Assembly: GCA_964555065.1 (NCBI GenBank) | Contig: CAZKRB010000003.1 | Span: 13,473 to 77,472, forward strand | Direction of reading: 5' to 3' | From: Syntrophus sp964555065 | GTDB taxonomy: Bacteria; Desulfobacterota; Syntrophia; Syntrophales; Syntrophaceae | Length of the DNA stretch: 64,000 nucleotides | Translations under genes and position numbers: made by a program | The notes under the pieces: generated by a model | What the model was told of the DNA's origin: nothing | The model's database searches: none | The model's input: only the letters and a program-made list of their open reading frames with translations | Part shown: in pieces, positions 17,233-25,710 of the stretch | Layout: every line of letters starts with the position of its first letter | How positions within the stretch are numbered: position 1 is the stretch's first letter

Positions 17233-17987
17233 TGAAAGCAATCATTCTAAGCGCCGGCCAGGGGAAGCGGTTGCTGCCGCTGACGGCCGAGACCCCGAAA
17301 TGCCTCCTGCCGATTTGCGGAACGACATTGATCGAATGGCAGATTGACACACTTCACGAATGTGGAATTGACGAAATTACGGTTGTAACAGGCTATCGTT
17401 CGGAAAAGGTCGATGGAGTCCTAAAGCGGTCTTATGGTCCTGGGCGGCTCAGAACCCTTTACAATCCGGACTATGCGACAACGGATAACCTGGTGAGCTG
17501 CGGCGTGGCGAGCGGGGAAATGAATGAAAATTTCCTCCTCCTCAACGGCGACACCCTCTTTGAGACCGCCGTGCTGACGCGTCTTCTGCAATCTCCTGAT
17601 CGCCCGGTTACGGTTGCCGTGGATCATAAAGACCGGTATGACGCCGATGACATGAAGGTGGAAATGGAAGGCCGCCGGCTTGTCAGAATCGGGAAGGACA
17701 TCGCCCAGGAGAAGGCTCAGGGAGAATCCATCGGGATGATCCTCTTTCGTGGGGAGGGCCCGCTGTTATTCCGCATTACCCTGGAAGAGATTTTGAACGA
17801 CCCGCGAGCCGTCAGAAAATGGTACCTGTCCGTGATTGATAAAATGGCCCAGGTCATGCCGGTATGGACCTGTTCCATAGCCGGATTGAAGTGGTGCGAG
17901 GTGGATTATCTCACGGATCTCAAAAAAGCGGAGGAGCTTCTTTCCGTCTATGCTCCCGAAGGAGGCTCTTCAGCCCGGCGGGGCTGA
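17232..17987 (+). CDS. Sugar/alcohol-phosphate nucleotidyltransferase (CTP- or NTP-transferase family)
   Basis: 251 residues from ATG 17232, overlapping the previous stop (TGATG). The N-terminal signature KAIILSAGQGKRLLPLTAETPKC is the nucleotide-binding loop of NTP_transferase enzymes. Lys in TPKCLLP and Asp in LLNGDTLF (the Mg-binding GD) are present. Relatives of this size make CDP-choline, CDP-glycerol-like or CDP-inositol-type donors. Coupled to a glycerophosphotransferase-like gene, it probably activates the headgroup. A stem-loop covers its stop codon. The nucleotide and alcohol cannot be read from the sequence. Confidence 0.82.
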   Translation: MKAIILSAGQGKRLLPLTAETPKCLLPICGTTLIEWQIDTLHECGIDEITVVTGYRSEKVDGVLKRSYGPGRLRTLYNPDYATTDNLVSCGVASGEMNENFLLLNGDTLFETAVLTRLLQSPDRPVTVAVDHKDRYDADDMKVEMEGRRLVRIGKDIAQEKAQGESIGMILFRGEGPLLFRITLEEILNDPRAVRKWYLSVIDKMAQVMPVWTCSIAGLKWCEVDYLTDLKKAEELLSVYAPEGGSSARRG

Positions 17988-17989
17988 AG
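17968..17989 (+). terminator. Stem-loop over the nucleotidyltransferase stop codon
   Basis: CTTCAGCC (17968-17975) pairs with GGCTGAAG (17982-17989) around a six-base loop. No U-tract follows, so it may be a processing or partial termination structure between this gene and lptF rather than a true terminator. Confidence 0.35.
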
Positions 17990-18080
17990 CATTGCCCGGT
18001 TTAACGAACGGGCCTTTCTTCCCGCCCATCCGTTATCGGGAAGCATTCCATACAACCCGCCTCTTCTGAAGGGATGGCAC

Positions 18081-19157
18081 GTGATTATCGACCGTTACAT
18101 CATCCGTGAAATAGCCAGGCCCACCGTGATGATCTGCACCTCGCTCGTGGGCATTTTCGGATGCTATATCGCCACCCGGTACCTCGAAGATTCCGTTCAG
18201 GGGCAGATTCCGGGTTCCATGGTCATCCTTCTGATCCTGCTTCGAATCGCCATTGCCATGGAGGTCCTGCTGCCGACGACTCTGTATCTGTCGGTTATGA
18301 TTGCCTTCGGCCGCCTTTACAGGGATTCCGAAATGACCGGCCTGTTTGCCTGCGGTATCCGCATGTCCCGTATCCTGAGGCCCGTCGTCTTTGTTGCCAT
18401 CACAGTGGGTTTGATCGTGGCCTGTTTTTCCCTGTACATTCGCCCTTGGGCCTGGAATCAGTTTTTTGCCATGAAGGCCCGGGCGGAAGTCAATTTTGAT
18501 ATGACCCGGATGAAAGGCGGCAATTTTTACGAAATCGAGGGCGGCAGGACCGTCATTTTTGCCGAACAGGTCGATAACCGCACCCAGCAGGCCCGGCATG
18601 TCTTCATGCAGATCAACCGCCCCGGAAAAATGCAGATTATCTACTCCCGGGAAGCCAGCCAGGTCTCGCAGGATGCGGCCCAGCAACCCATTCTGATCCT
18701 CAAAGACGGCCATTCCTATGAGTTTACCGATGCCGAAAAGGAATCTGAAATTTTACAGTTCGGATCCTTAGCCCTCCCCCTGGCATCCAAAGACAGCATG
18801 CCCTCGGAACAGAAGGTGAAAGCCGTTTCATCGGAACAGTTGCTTTCCTCGCGCGATCCGGAAGAAATCGCCGAATTGCAGTGGAGGCTTACCACTCCCC
18901 TTTCAACGCTCCTGCTCGCCCTCCTTGGCGTACCGCTGAGTCGATCCTCTCCTCGACAGGGGAAATACGCCAAAGTGCCTCTGGGGATTCTCGTTTTTGC
19001 CGTGTACTACAATCTGAACGCAATGACCAAGAAATGGATCGGGCAGGGAATCGTGGGCAGCATCCCCGGACTCTGGTGGATTCAGGTACTTCTGGCCGCC
19101 CTGCTGCTGATCTTTTTGTGGCGGCCGCCCCTGCTGTTTCGGCGGTGGAGCAGATAA
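18081..19157 (+). CDS. lptF: LptF/LptG-family permease (YjgP/YjgQ), first of a pair
   Basis: 358 residues from GTG 18081 with GAAGGGATGG upstream. The topology is that of the LptF/LptG family: hydrophobic segments at ~12-30, ~55-80 and ~95-120, a periplasmic beta-jellyroll domain (~130-255), and three closing helices (~275-350), the last ending WRPPLLF. The opening DRYIIREIARPTVM matches the family. LptF and LptG form the heterodimeric membrane part of the LPS extractor with LptB2. This copy lies inside a ceramide locus with no lptA, lptB or lptC next to it, so it may be a second, lipid-specific pair. The lptG-like partner follows 18 bp later. Confidence 0.88.
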   Translation: MIIDRYIIREIARPTVMICTSLVGIFGCYIATRYLEDSVQGQIPGSMVILLILLRIAIAMEVLLPTTLYLSVMIAFGRLYRDSEMTGLFACGIRMSRILRPVVFVAITVGLIVACFSLYIRPWAWNQFFAMKARAEVNFDMTRMKGGNFYEIEGGRTVIFAEQVDNRTQQARHVFMQINRPGKMQIIYSREASQVSQDAAQQPILILKDGHSYEFTDAEKESEILQFGSLALPLASKDSMPSEQKVKAVSSEQLLSSRDPEEIAELQWRLTTPLSTLLLALLGVPLSRSSPRQGKYAKVPLGILVFAVYYNLNAMTKKWIGQGIVGSIPGLWWIQVLLAALLLIFLWRPPLLFRRWSR

Positions 19158-19175
19158 ACCGGTGCAGGATAAGGG

Positions 19176-20243
19176 ATGAAACGACTGGATTTCTATATAG
19201 GAAGCACACTTTTAAAGTGTTTTTTGCTCGTCCTTTCTATCCTGGCCGCGCTTTTCAGCTTCATTGAATTTTTGTCGCAACTGGATGATGTCGGAAAGGG
19301 TCTGTATGGGCTGGGAAATGCCGCTCTCTTTGTTCTTTTTACCCTGCCGAAATGCATGATTGATCTGATGCCCGTCAGTGCCATGTTGAGCGGCGTCATC
19401 GCCCTTGGGCTGCATTCCGACCACGGGGAACTGATTGCCATGCAGGCTGCGGGAATTTCGACACCGAGGATCTGCGCCCCCGTGTTCGCAGCCGTTATGC
19501 TGATCGTTCTTGCCTTCGGGATCATGGCCGAAACGATCATGCCGGAGATGGAGCAGGCGGCAAGAAGATCCCGCGCGCAGGCGATCTATGGAGCGAGTGT
19601 CAATCTGACCAAACAGGGATTCTGGACGCGCCGGCAAAATTCATACATCCATGTGCATAAAATATCCAGCCAAGGCGTTACGGCCGGTGTGGATATTTTC
19701 GAATTCGATCCGGAAGGCCGTTTAAAGAGCTTCACCCATGCCCGGAGCGCCAATATCCTGGACAGCAGACGGTGGACCTTGAATGAAATAACACAAAAGG
19801 TGTTGACAGACCAAGGGATTGCCATCCGGAAGAAACCGACGGGGGCCATGGACTCGTTCTTAAGCCTCGATCAGGTCGCGGTCCTGGAATCTCCCCCTTC
19901 CAGCCTGTCGACCCCCGACTTGATGGATTATATAAAAGCCCTGCAGAACAGCGGACAGGATGCCAGTCCATATCGGCTGACCCTCTGGCGAAAAATCGGC
20001 ATTCCCTTGACCACAGGGGCGATGGTCCTCTTTTCACTTACCTTTGTCTTCGGTGCCGATCGCAGGAACGGCGCCGGCCGCCGGATTACCCTGGCTGCGC
20101 TGTCTGGATTTGCGCTCTATTTTACCGATCAGGTGGTCATGCACCTGGGTCTGCTGTTAAATCTCAGCCCCCTTTTGACGGCGATGATTCCCGCCGCCTT
20201 GACATCCGCCCTTGCCGCCTGGCGCCTGCGCGCCCTTGCCTGA
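19176..20243 (+). CDS. lptG: LptF/LptG-family permease, second of a pair
   Basis: A 355-residue LptG-type permease: KRLDFYIGSTLLKCFLLVL opens helix 1, then DLMPVSAMLSGVIALGLHS, the periplasmic jellyroll (~125-255), and final helices from GAMVLFSLTFVFGA to LLLNLSPLL. It is adjacent to lptF and probably co-transcribed. Caulobacter has an extra LptG-type protein near its sphingolipid genes, which supports a role in moving sphingolipid rather than LPS. It ends convergently against the metallophosphoesterase gene, 13 bp apart. Confidence 0.88.
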   Translation: MKRLDFYIGSTLLKCFLLVLSILAALFSFIEFLSQLDDVGKGLYGLGNAALFVLFTLPKCMIDLMPVSAMLSGVIALGLHSDHGELIAMQAAGISTPRICAPVFAAVMLIVLAFGIMAETIMPEMEQAARRSRAQAIYGASVNLTKQGFWTRRQNSYIHVHKISSQGVTAGVDIFEFDPEGRLKSFTHARSANILDSRRWTLNEITQKVLTDQGIAIRKKPTGAMDSFLSLDQVAVLESPPSSLSTPDLMDYIKALQNSGQDASPYRLTLWRKIGIPLTTGAMVLFSLTFVFGADRRNGAGRRITLAALSGFALYFTDQVVMHLGLLLNLSPLLTAMIPAALTSALAAWRLRALA

Positions 20244-20256
20244 TACGGTATCCATC

Positions 20257-21288
20257 TCAGAAATCGCGTCGCGATGATTGTGTTTGCCGGGCGGGTAACC
20301 GGTAATGCCGCTCTTCCCCGGGAATAAAGCGAAGGGTATCCGGGCAATAGAACCGCCGGGCAATGCGGATATCCCAGGCATTTTTCGAAACCGTGAGGGT
20401 ATGGAGATAGTAACAGGCACGGCGATGCTCCGCGGGGTTCGCCGAGGAAGCCGACGTCGCCCCCGCTACCAGAGTCCGGCCTGACGGGGTGTCGAGCTTC
20501 CGGAGCACAGCCTGATGGACATGCCCGTGAAGGATGAGTTCAGCCCCGCAACGTTCGACCAGCCGGCTTAGTGAACGCCCATCCGTCAGGCTTCTGCGCC
20601 GGCTTTCCATACCGGGCAGGGGCGGATGATGGATGGCCAGGACACGGAACAGACCCCGGGCCGCAGTCTGTTGAAGGATCGTCTCCAGTCTGCTCAATTG
20701 GGGTTCGCCCATGGCGCCGACGGCCAGGTGCGGCGCGCTGGGAAGGGCGGAACAGATCCCGATGAGTGCGATCGGCCCCCGGACCCGCAGGGTCGGGAAC
20801 AGATCATCAAAGCCGCTTATCCGCACGCCGGAACAGCCGGGTTCGTCCGACGCCATGTACTCCAGCCACAGAGCAAAGGTCTCCTTCCAGTCTGAACGGA
20901 CATAAGTGTCATGGTTTCCGGGAACAACGGTAACCGAATCCGGCGACCCAAGCGTCTGCAGCCACTTTCGGGCCCGTTCGAATTCCCCTGGCAGACCCAG
21001 ATGCGTCAGGTCGCCGGTCACGGCAATATGATCCGGACCGGCAATCTTGAGGTCTTCCTGCAGGAGGGAGAGGATTTCTCCCTGGTGCACTCGCTGTCTG
21101 AACAGTCGCCATTTCAGGTAGCCCAGCAGTCGTTTGTTGAGAAGATCGCGTTTCCTGACAGGGCGAAGAATCGCAAGGTGCGGGTCGGAGAGATGGGCAA
21201 GAACGAACGGTTCCGCCGCCCTGCCCCCCCCCAGGGGATCGTTGCCATGGCGGCGAGGAGCTCCGCCACCGGAAGAAATCACTGTCAT
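20257..21288 (-). CDS. Calcineurin-like metallophosphoesterase
   Basis: 343 residues. The full metallophosphatase signature is present: SDPH (D35/H37), VTGDLTHLG, PGNHD, the AIHH histidine and GHVHQ. The enzyme hydrolyses phosphomonoesters or diesters with two metal ions. There is no signal peptide, and the first ~25 residues are glycine-rich and poorly supported; no clear ribosome site precedes the ATG, so the start is uncertain. It is the only minus-strand gene in the middle of the lipid locus. It could dephosphorylate a headgroup intermediate or a lipid phosphate, but the substrate is unknown. Confidence 0.85.
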   Translation of the reverse strand: MTVISSGGGAPRRHGNDPLGGGRAAEPFVLAHLSDPHLAILRPVRKRDLLNKRLLGYLKWRLFRQRVHQGEILSLLQEDLKIAGPDHIAVTGDLTHLGLPGEFERARKWLQTLGSPDSVTVVPGNHDTYVRSDWKETFALWLEYMASDEPGCSGVRISGFDDLFPTLRVRGPIALIGICSALPSAPHLAVGAMGEPQLSRLETILQQTAARGLFRVLAIHHPPLPGMESRRRSLTDGRSLSRLVERCGAELILHGHVHQAVLRKLDTPSGRTLVAGATSASSANPAEHRRACYYLHTLTVSKNAWDIRIARRFYCPDTLRFIPGEERHYRLPARQTQSSRRDF

Positions 21289-21339
21289 GCCGGGCCTATA
21301 AAAAATTAGCGTCTTTTTGTAAAGGCCTTTTATCGGTTG

Positions 21340-21369
21340 TTGACATACTCTGGAATACTCTGCTAGATT
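21340..21369 (+). promoter_or_regulatory. Sigma-70 promoter of the lipid headgroup operon
   Basis: TTGACA (21340-21345) and TAGATT (21364-21369) are separated by 18 bp that contain a short direct repeat, TACTCTGGAATACTCTG. It lies 95 bp upstream of the CDP-alcohol phosphatidyltransferase and shows that 21,465-25,686 can be transcribed apart from the ceramide genes. Confidence 0.6.
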
Positions 21370-21464
21370 GGCGGCCCGACGGAGATCGCTCTACGGGAGG
21401 GGACAGCGGGATTCCCTTTGGACTGCGATCCTCTCCAATATAGAAAGTATGGAAAGTTTTGGGA

Positions 21465-22667
21465 ATGGCTCTTTATACTTACATCCATAAAGAAAGTCCG
21501 GTCAGAATCTGGGGACTCAATTCAGGGCAGCGCATTGAGCGCGTGTTGAAAGCGTCCGGCAAAAGTCACAGGATCAAGGACCTGAGCGTTCTCGAAAGGA
21601 ATGATTCCATCCTGATTTTCCATGGGGGGTACCTTTTTGACGACCGCCTGATCCAGTATCTGACCACGACAGGGGACGTGATCCTGCAGATTGAAGCAGA
21701 AGGGCAAAAAATCGCTGTTGCAGCCCATGTCAGCGCCGCCCTTGCCCATCAAACCCTGGAGCTGATGGGCAGCTCCGGTAACGAATCGCTGCCCGGGATG
21801 AAAACGCAAACACTGGAAACCTTACCCCTCTCCTTTCAAAAAAGCCTTCGCAAATCCTCTCCCCCCTTTGTGCTGGCCATTACCGAAGGGAATGCCCGGG
21901 AACTGGAGCAGTGGCTTTACGACTGGTCCTACAAGGGCGTTACCGATCTGATCACCAAATGGGTCTGGCCGGTGCCGGCCCTGTGGGTGGTCCGACTATG
22001 CGCCCGTTTCGGAATCCGCCCCAACCATGTCACCCTGACCGGTCTTATCCTGGTCATCATCGCCGGGCTCATGTTCTATCGCGGACAGTATGGCTGGGGC
22101 CTGATCGCCGGCTGGCTCATGACGTTCCTGGACACCGTGGATGGAAAACTGGCACGGGTGACGGTAACCTCCAGCCGGTTTGGCCATTATTTCGATCATC
22201 TGATCGATCTGATCCATCCGCCCCTCTGGTATATCCTCTGGGGAATCGGCCTGGGGATATCCTATCCGGCGAGCGACCAGTGGTTGATGCCGGCCATCTG
22301 GGGCATCCTGATCGGCTATGTGGCGGGACGGCTCGTCGAGGGTCTGTTCAAGGTGAGGCTGGGATCCTTCGGGATCTTCTGCTGGCGTCCCGTTGATTCC
22401 TATTTCAGGCTGATTACAGGCAGAAGAAACCCCAACCTGCTCCTGCTGACGGCCGGCGCTATGCTGGGACGGCCCGATCTTGGCCTGCTGGCCGTGGCCT
22501 GCTGGACGGTATTGTCCAGCCTCTTTCTCTTATTGCGCATGGGAATGGGTAAGTATGCGCTCCTCACCCACGGTCCGCTGCGGTCCTGGTTCGCCGACGT
22601 TGCCGAAGGCATTGGCAGGGAATCCCTTGCGGCCCGGATTTTTACAAAGTTCGGGCGCAGTGCGTGA
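21465..22667 (+). CDS. CDP-alcohol phosphatidyltransferase with an N-terminal extra domain
   Basis: About 400 residues from ATG 21465; an in-frame TTG two codons upstream is also possible. The complete CDP-alcohol phosphotransferase motif DTVDGKLAR-x8-GHYFDHLID lies around residues 222-247 and holds all four metal-binding aspartates. About six hydrophobic segments occupy ~175-375. The first ~170 residues form a soluble domain (ILIFHGGYLFDDRLIQYL, KIAVAAHV) that may be a decayed nucleotidyltransferase domain, an arrangement also seen in inositol-phosphate enzymes. The enzyme would join a CDP-activated group to an alcohol or alcohol phosphate in the inner membrane. The next gene overlaps its stop. 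Nearby candidates for the CDP partner are CDP-ceramide or a CDP-headgroup. Confidence 0.85.
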   Translation: MALYTYIHKESPVRIWGLNSGQRIERVLKASGKSHRIKDLSVLERNDSILIFHGGYLFDDRLIQYLTTTGDVILQIEAEGQKIAVAAHVSAALAHQTLELMGSSGNESLPGMKTQTLETLPLSFQKSLRKSSPPFVLAITEGNARELEQWLYDWSYKGVTDLITKWVWPVPALWVVRLCARFGIRPNHVTLTGLILVIIAGLMFYRGQYGWGLIAGWLMTFLDTVDGKLARVTVTSSRFGHYFDHLIDLIHPPLWYILWGIGLGISYPASDQWLMPAIWGILIGYVAGRLVEGLFKVRLGSFGIFCWRPVDSYFRLITGRRNPNLLLLTAGAMLGRPDLGLLAVACWTVLSSLFLLLRMGMGKYALLTHGPLRSWFADVAEGIGRESLAARIFTKFGRSA

Positions 22668-23716
22668 CGGACAGGACCAACGCCTTCAATGATGGAACCG
22701 CCATGCCTTCAGTTCATTGGGTCGCCGGCTGTCCTCCAGGGCTTGCCGATCCGAGGAAACTCCGGATCGGCGTGCTCAGCAATCCTCTCAGTGGCGGAAA
22801 CCGAAAAGGATTGGAAGCGGTAGAGAAGATGCTTGCAGACGACAGCCGGGTTCTGCATCGCCAGGCCGTTGAGCCCCTCCAGGTTGAAGCGGCAGTACGC
22901 GACTTTGCCGCCCGGGGAGTGGATCTTGTGGGAGTCAATGGGGGTGACGGAACGATTTCCGCCACGCTCACGGCGCTTTTTACCACCAAATGGCCGGAGC
23001 GAATGCCGATCCTGGCGCTTCTCCGGGCAGGTACGACGAGCATGCTTGCCAGGGATGTGGGTTTGCCGGGCTCACGGTTGCAGGGCCTTTCCCGTCTGCT
23101 GGACTGGACCCGCTCCGGGCGCGGCGCCGCCACGCTGGTAAAACGGCCGGTCCTGCAGCTGGAATGGGAGAAGGGCGGAGATCCCCTGTACGGCATGTTT
23201 TTCGGGACCGGCGGGATTTATCAGGGCATTAAATTCTGTCATGCCCGGGTATACGGGAAAGGAATAGGCGGTGAACTTGCCGCCGGATTGACCCTGGCGC
23301 GGTTTCTGCTGGCCGCGGTAAGGGGCGACCGGCGAACCGTCCCTCCGGCTCTTCTCGGCGTGAGCCTGGATGGGGGCGCCATTCAGAACCTTGAAGCCCT
23401 GCTCCTCTTTGTCACTTCGCTCAATCGTCTTTTCCTGGGAATTCGCGCCTATTGGGGTATCGAAGACGGCCCCCTGCACTTTACGGCAATCCGCTCCGAT
23501 GCCGTCCATCTTCTGCGGGCGGCCCCCTCGCTGATTCGGGGCCGGCAGAACCGCTGGACCCACCCCCGGAACGGGTACCTCAGCCACAACCTGCGGGACC
23601 TTCGACTCTCCCTTCCCCAGGGCTTTACCCTGGATGGTCAGCTGTACGAAAGTGATCCCCACCGCGGCGCCCTTCTGCTCAGCAGCGCGGGGGAAGTGGA
23701 ATACCTGAGCGTATGA
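22664..23716 (+). CDS. Diacylglycerol kinase-family lipid kinase (ceramide kinase candidate, CpgB-like)
   Basis: A 350-residue lipid kinase with GTG start 22664 overlapping the preceding stop (GTGA). LRIGVLSNPLSGGNRKG (~33-49) and the nucleotide-binding GVNGGDGTISATL (~89-101) are the DAGK catalytic-domain motifs. ILALLRAGTTSMLARDVG follows, and the C-terminal half forms the beta-rich second domain ending LDGQLYESDP. YegS/DgkB-type enzymes phosphorylate membrane lipids. In Caulobacter a member of this family, CpgB, is a ceramide kinase. With all five ceramide genes in the same locus, ceramide is the likely substrate. It is coupled to the genes before and after it. Confidence 0.82.
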   Translation: MTDRTNAFNDGTAMPSVHWVAGCPPGLADPRKLRIGVLSNPLSGGNRKGLEAVEKMLADDSRVLHRQAVEPLQVEAAVRDFAARGVDLVGVNGGDGTISATLTALFTTKWPERMPILALLRAGTTSMLARDVGLPGSRLQGLSRLLDWTRSGRGAATLVKRPVLQLEWEKGGDPLYGMFFGTGGIYQGIKFCHARVYGKGIGGELAAGLTLARFLLAAVRGDRRTVPPALLGVSLDGGAIQNLEALLLFVTSLNRLFLGIRAYWGIEDGPLHFTAIRSDAVHLLRAAPSLIRGRQNRWTHPRNGYLSHNLRDLRLSLPQGFTLDGQLYESDPHRGALLLSSAGEVEYLSV

Positions 23717-24672
23717 CCGCCTCATACCGCGACGAACTCCTGCTCCTGGTCCAGCAGGAATCCTCCAAAGACACCCCGACGGGGTTGAACCCGCTGGTGG
23801 CGGCTATCCGAAAACGGCATGGAGACGCGGTCCAGGCCATCCTCTTCTATGGGTCATGCCTGCGGGCCGGACAGGAGAAAGAAGGGATCGTCGACCTGTA
23901 TGTCCTTGTGGATACCTACCGGTCAGCCTACGGCAATGCCTTTTTTTCCCTCTTGAACCGGCTGCTGCCGCCCAATGTGTTTTATCTGGAAGTGCCTGAC
24001 GGCGGGGGGAAAATACGCGCCAAGTATGCCGTGCTCTCCCTGGCAGATTTTCAGCGCGGCACGTCGCCTGCCTGGTTTCATCCCACCCTGTGGGCCCGGT
24101 TTGCCCAGCCGGTGCGTCTCGTATACTCCCGGTCGGAACAGACCGCGCAACAGATCCATGATGCACTCGCCCAGGCCGTCGTCACCTTTTTCAGTTCGGT
24201 CCTCCCCGGGATATCCCCCCTGTTCAGCGCTCGGGACTTGTGGCGCCAGGGGCTTTCCCTCAGTTACCGGTCGGAACTCAGGCCGGAAAAAAAGGACCAG
24301 CCGCTCCGGCTCTTCGAGGAAGCCCGGGAATATTATGAATCCATCACTCCAAGGGCCATTTCCGCGGTTCCCTTCGAGGTGAGAGAAATTGCGGGAAGTG
24401 ATCCTCGCCGCTACCGGTCGAATATTCCGGCCGGCAGACGCTTTCTCAGTCGCCTGGCCTGGCGGATCCGCCGGGTGCAGGGAAAAGGCCTGTCGGTGCT
24501 GCGCCTTGTCAAGGCCCTTTTCACCTTTCAAGGAGGGATGGATTACATCCTGTGGAAGATCGAGCGGCACTCCGGCGTTGGGATCCCGCAGGATTCCCCG
24601 CTGAGAAGGCATCCCCTCAGCGGAGTCTGGGTGATGGTCTGGCAGTTGTATCGCCGCGGGGGATTTCGATAG
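23713..24672 (+). CDS. Nucleotidyltransferase-fold protein resembling Tam41 (CDP-DAG synthase); candidate CDP-ceramide synthase
   Basis: 319 residues, overlapping the lipid kinase stop by four bases (ATGA). AILFYGSCLRAG (residues 43-53) and IVDLYVLVD (59-67) form the GS-x-D-x-D core of nucleotidyltransferase-fold enzymes. Then VFYLEV (89-94), IRAKYAVLSLADFQRG (101-116) and WFHPTLWARFAQPVRLVY (121-138) follow the order seen in the mitochondrial CDP-diacylglycerol synthase Tam41. Helices fill the C-terminal half, and an amphipathic end is likely to sit on the membrane. Right after a ceramide-kinase-like gene it would be expected to convert a lipid phosphate plus CTP to a CDP-lipid. The fold match is by eye and the function is inferred. 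Confidence 0.62.
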   Translation: MTASYRDELLLLVQQESSKDTPTGLNPLVAAIRKRHGDAVQAILFYGSCLRAGQEKEGIVDLYVLVDTYRSAYGNAFFSLLNRLLPPNVFYLEVPDGGGKIRAKYAVLSLADFQRGTSPAWFHPTLWARFAQPVRLVYSRSEQTAQQIHDALAQAVVTFFSSVLPGISPLFSARDLWRQGLSLSYRSELRPEKKDQPLRLFEEAREYYESITPRAISAVPFEVREIAGSDPRRYRSNIPAGRRFLSRLAWRIRRVQGKGLSVLRLVKALFTFQGGMDYILWKIERHSGVGIPQDSPLRRHPLSGVWVMVWQLYRRGGFR

Positions 24673-24738
24673 GGCCGTGGTCGGCAGGAATGCCGATCTG
24701 CCGCAGCGGGCTTTATTGGTATCGCAGGGGTAAGCATT

Positions 24739-25686
24739 ATGGCTTTCTACAAAAAATATAGAGCCCTTTCCTTCTTTCTCTTCTTCCTGGCCGGTGTGGG
24801 TCTAACGGCCACCACAGGGACAGCGAGCCCTGGCCTGGCTTCCTCACCAGAAGGCGTCGGTTGGACGAGCCTGACCTTCAACGCCTCCAAGTTGCTGTCA
24901 AAATTGACCGTGCAGATTAAAATCCAATCTCCGGCGCCGCTGTCCGATGGTCTTCTGACCCGTATGGGGGCCGGCCTTACGGGGTCCGCGGCAACGTTCA
25001 GAAGAATGAAGCTGATGACCGCGGATCTGCGGGCTCAGGGGCGGTCCTTTCTCAATGAAGAATATTCAGAAATGATCTGGTTCAACGCCGCCGATGGCCG
25101 GGCCTACCGGCGTATCCGCCGGCGAATGGGCGGGGCCCCCTGGGTTAAGATATACTCCTGGACAGAACAGGGGGTACGAAGACAGAAGATTCAACCTGCC
25201 GGCCGGGATGAGCGCAATCAGTCTCCCATGAAGTGGACCGGGACCAGGGAATCCTTCTATCCTTATCCCCGGAGCACCGTTCCTTCTCGGCCTGTATCCG
25301 ACCCAACGTATCTGCTTTATCTTCTTTCCGCTCTGGAACCCCGGAATTTGAACTCCGCCTTTGAAATTTCCGTCTTCGGCAAAGAACAGCTGCACCGGCT
25401 GACCTGTCGACGGGAAAAATCCTCGCCCCTGAGCGTCTCATTCAAGACCTCTTCTTCAGCGGGTACCGTGGGGATCAGCAAAACGATTTACCCGATCATT
25501 TATTCCGTGACGGCAGAATCTTCAGCCTCTAAAGGGACGGAGCCGGAGACCTTTTCTCTCCTTGGTCTTGAAAAGGACATCCGCATCTACCTGGATCCTT
25601 CAACACATCTGCCGATCCGGGTGAGTGGAAAAAATTCTCTCTGGGGGGAACTGGTTCTTGACCTGAGCGAGATGCAGCGTTCCTGA
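24739..25686 (+). CDS. Exported protein of unknown function in the lipid locus
   Basis: 315 residues with a signal peptide (residues 1-30, RALSFFLFFLAGVGLTA, cleavage probable near ATTGTA or TASPG). No cysteine stands at a lipobox position. The mature part looks beta-rich: WTSLTFNASKLLSKLTVQIKIQS, YSEMIWFNAADGRAYRR, KIYSWTEQGVRRQKI and a C-terminal LDPSTHLPIRVSGKNSLWGELVLDL. Alternating strands ending in a substrate-derivative phrase recall periplasmic lipid-carrier folds (LolA/VioE-like), but I cannot assign a family. It is the last plus-strand gene of the locus and could carry lipid across the periplasm. That is inference from position and export only. Confidence 0.75.
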   Translation: MAFYKKYRALSFFLFFLAGVGLTATTGTASPGLASSPEGVGWTSLTFNASKLLSKLTVQIKIQSPAPLSDGLLTRMGAGLTGSAATFRRMKLMTADLRAQGRSFLNEEYSEMIWFNAADGRAYRRIRRRMGGAPWVKIYSWTEQGVRRQKIQPAGRDERNQSPMKWTGTRESFYPYPRSTVPSRPVSDPTYLLYLLSALEPRNLNSAFEISVFGKEQLHRLTCRREKSSPLSVSFKTSSSAGTVGISKTIYPIIYSVTAESSASKGTEPETFSLLGLEKDIRIYLDPSTHLPIRVSGKNSLWGELVLDLSEMQRS

Positions 25687-25710
25687 AATTCAGGGTCCTT
25701 CAACGAGCTC

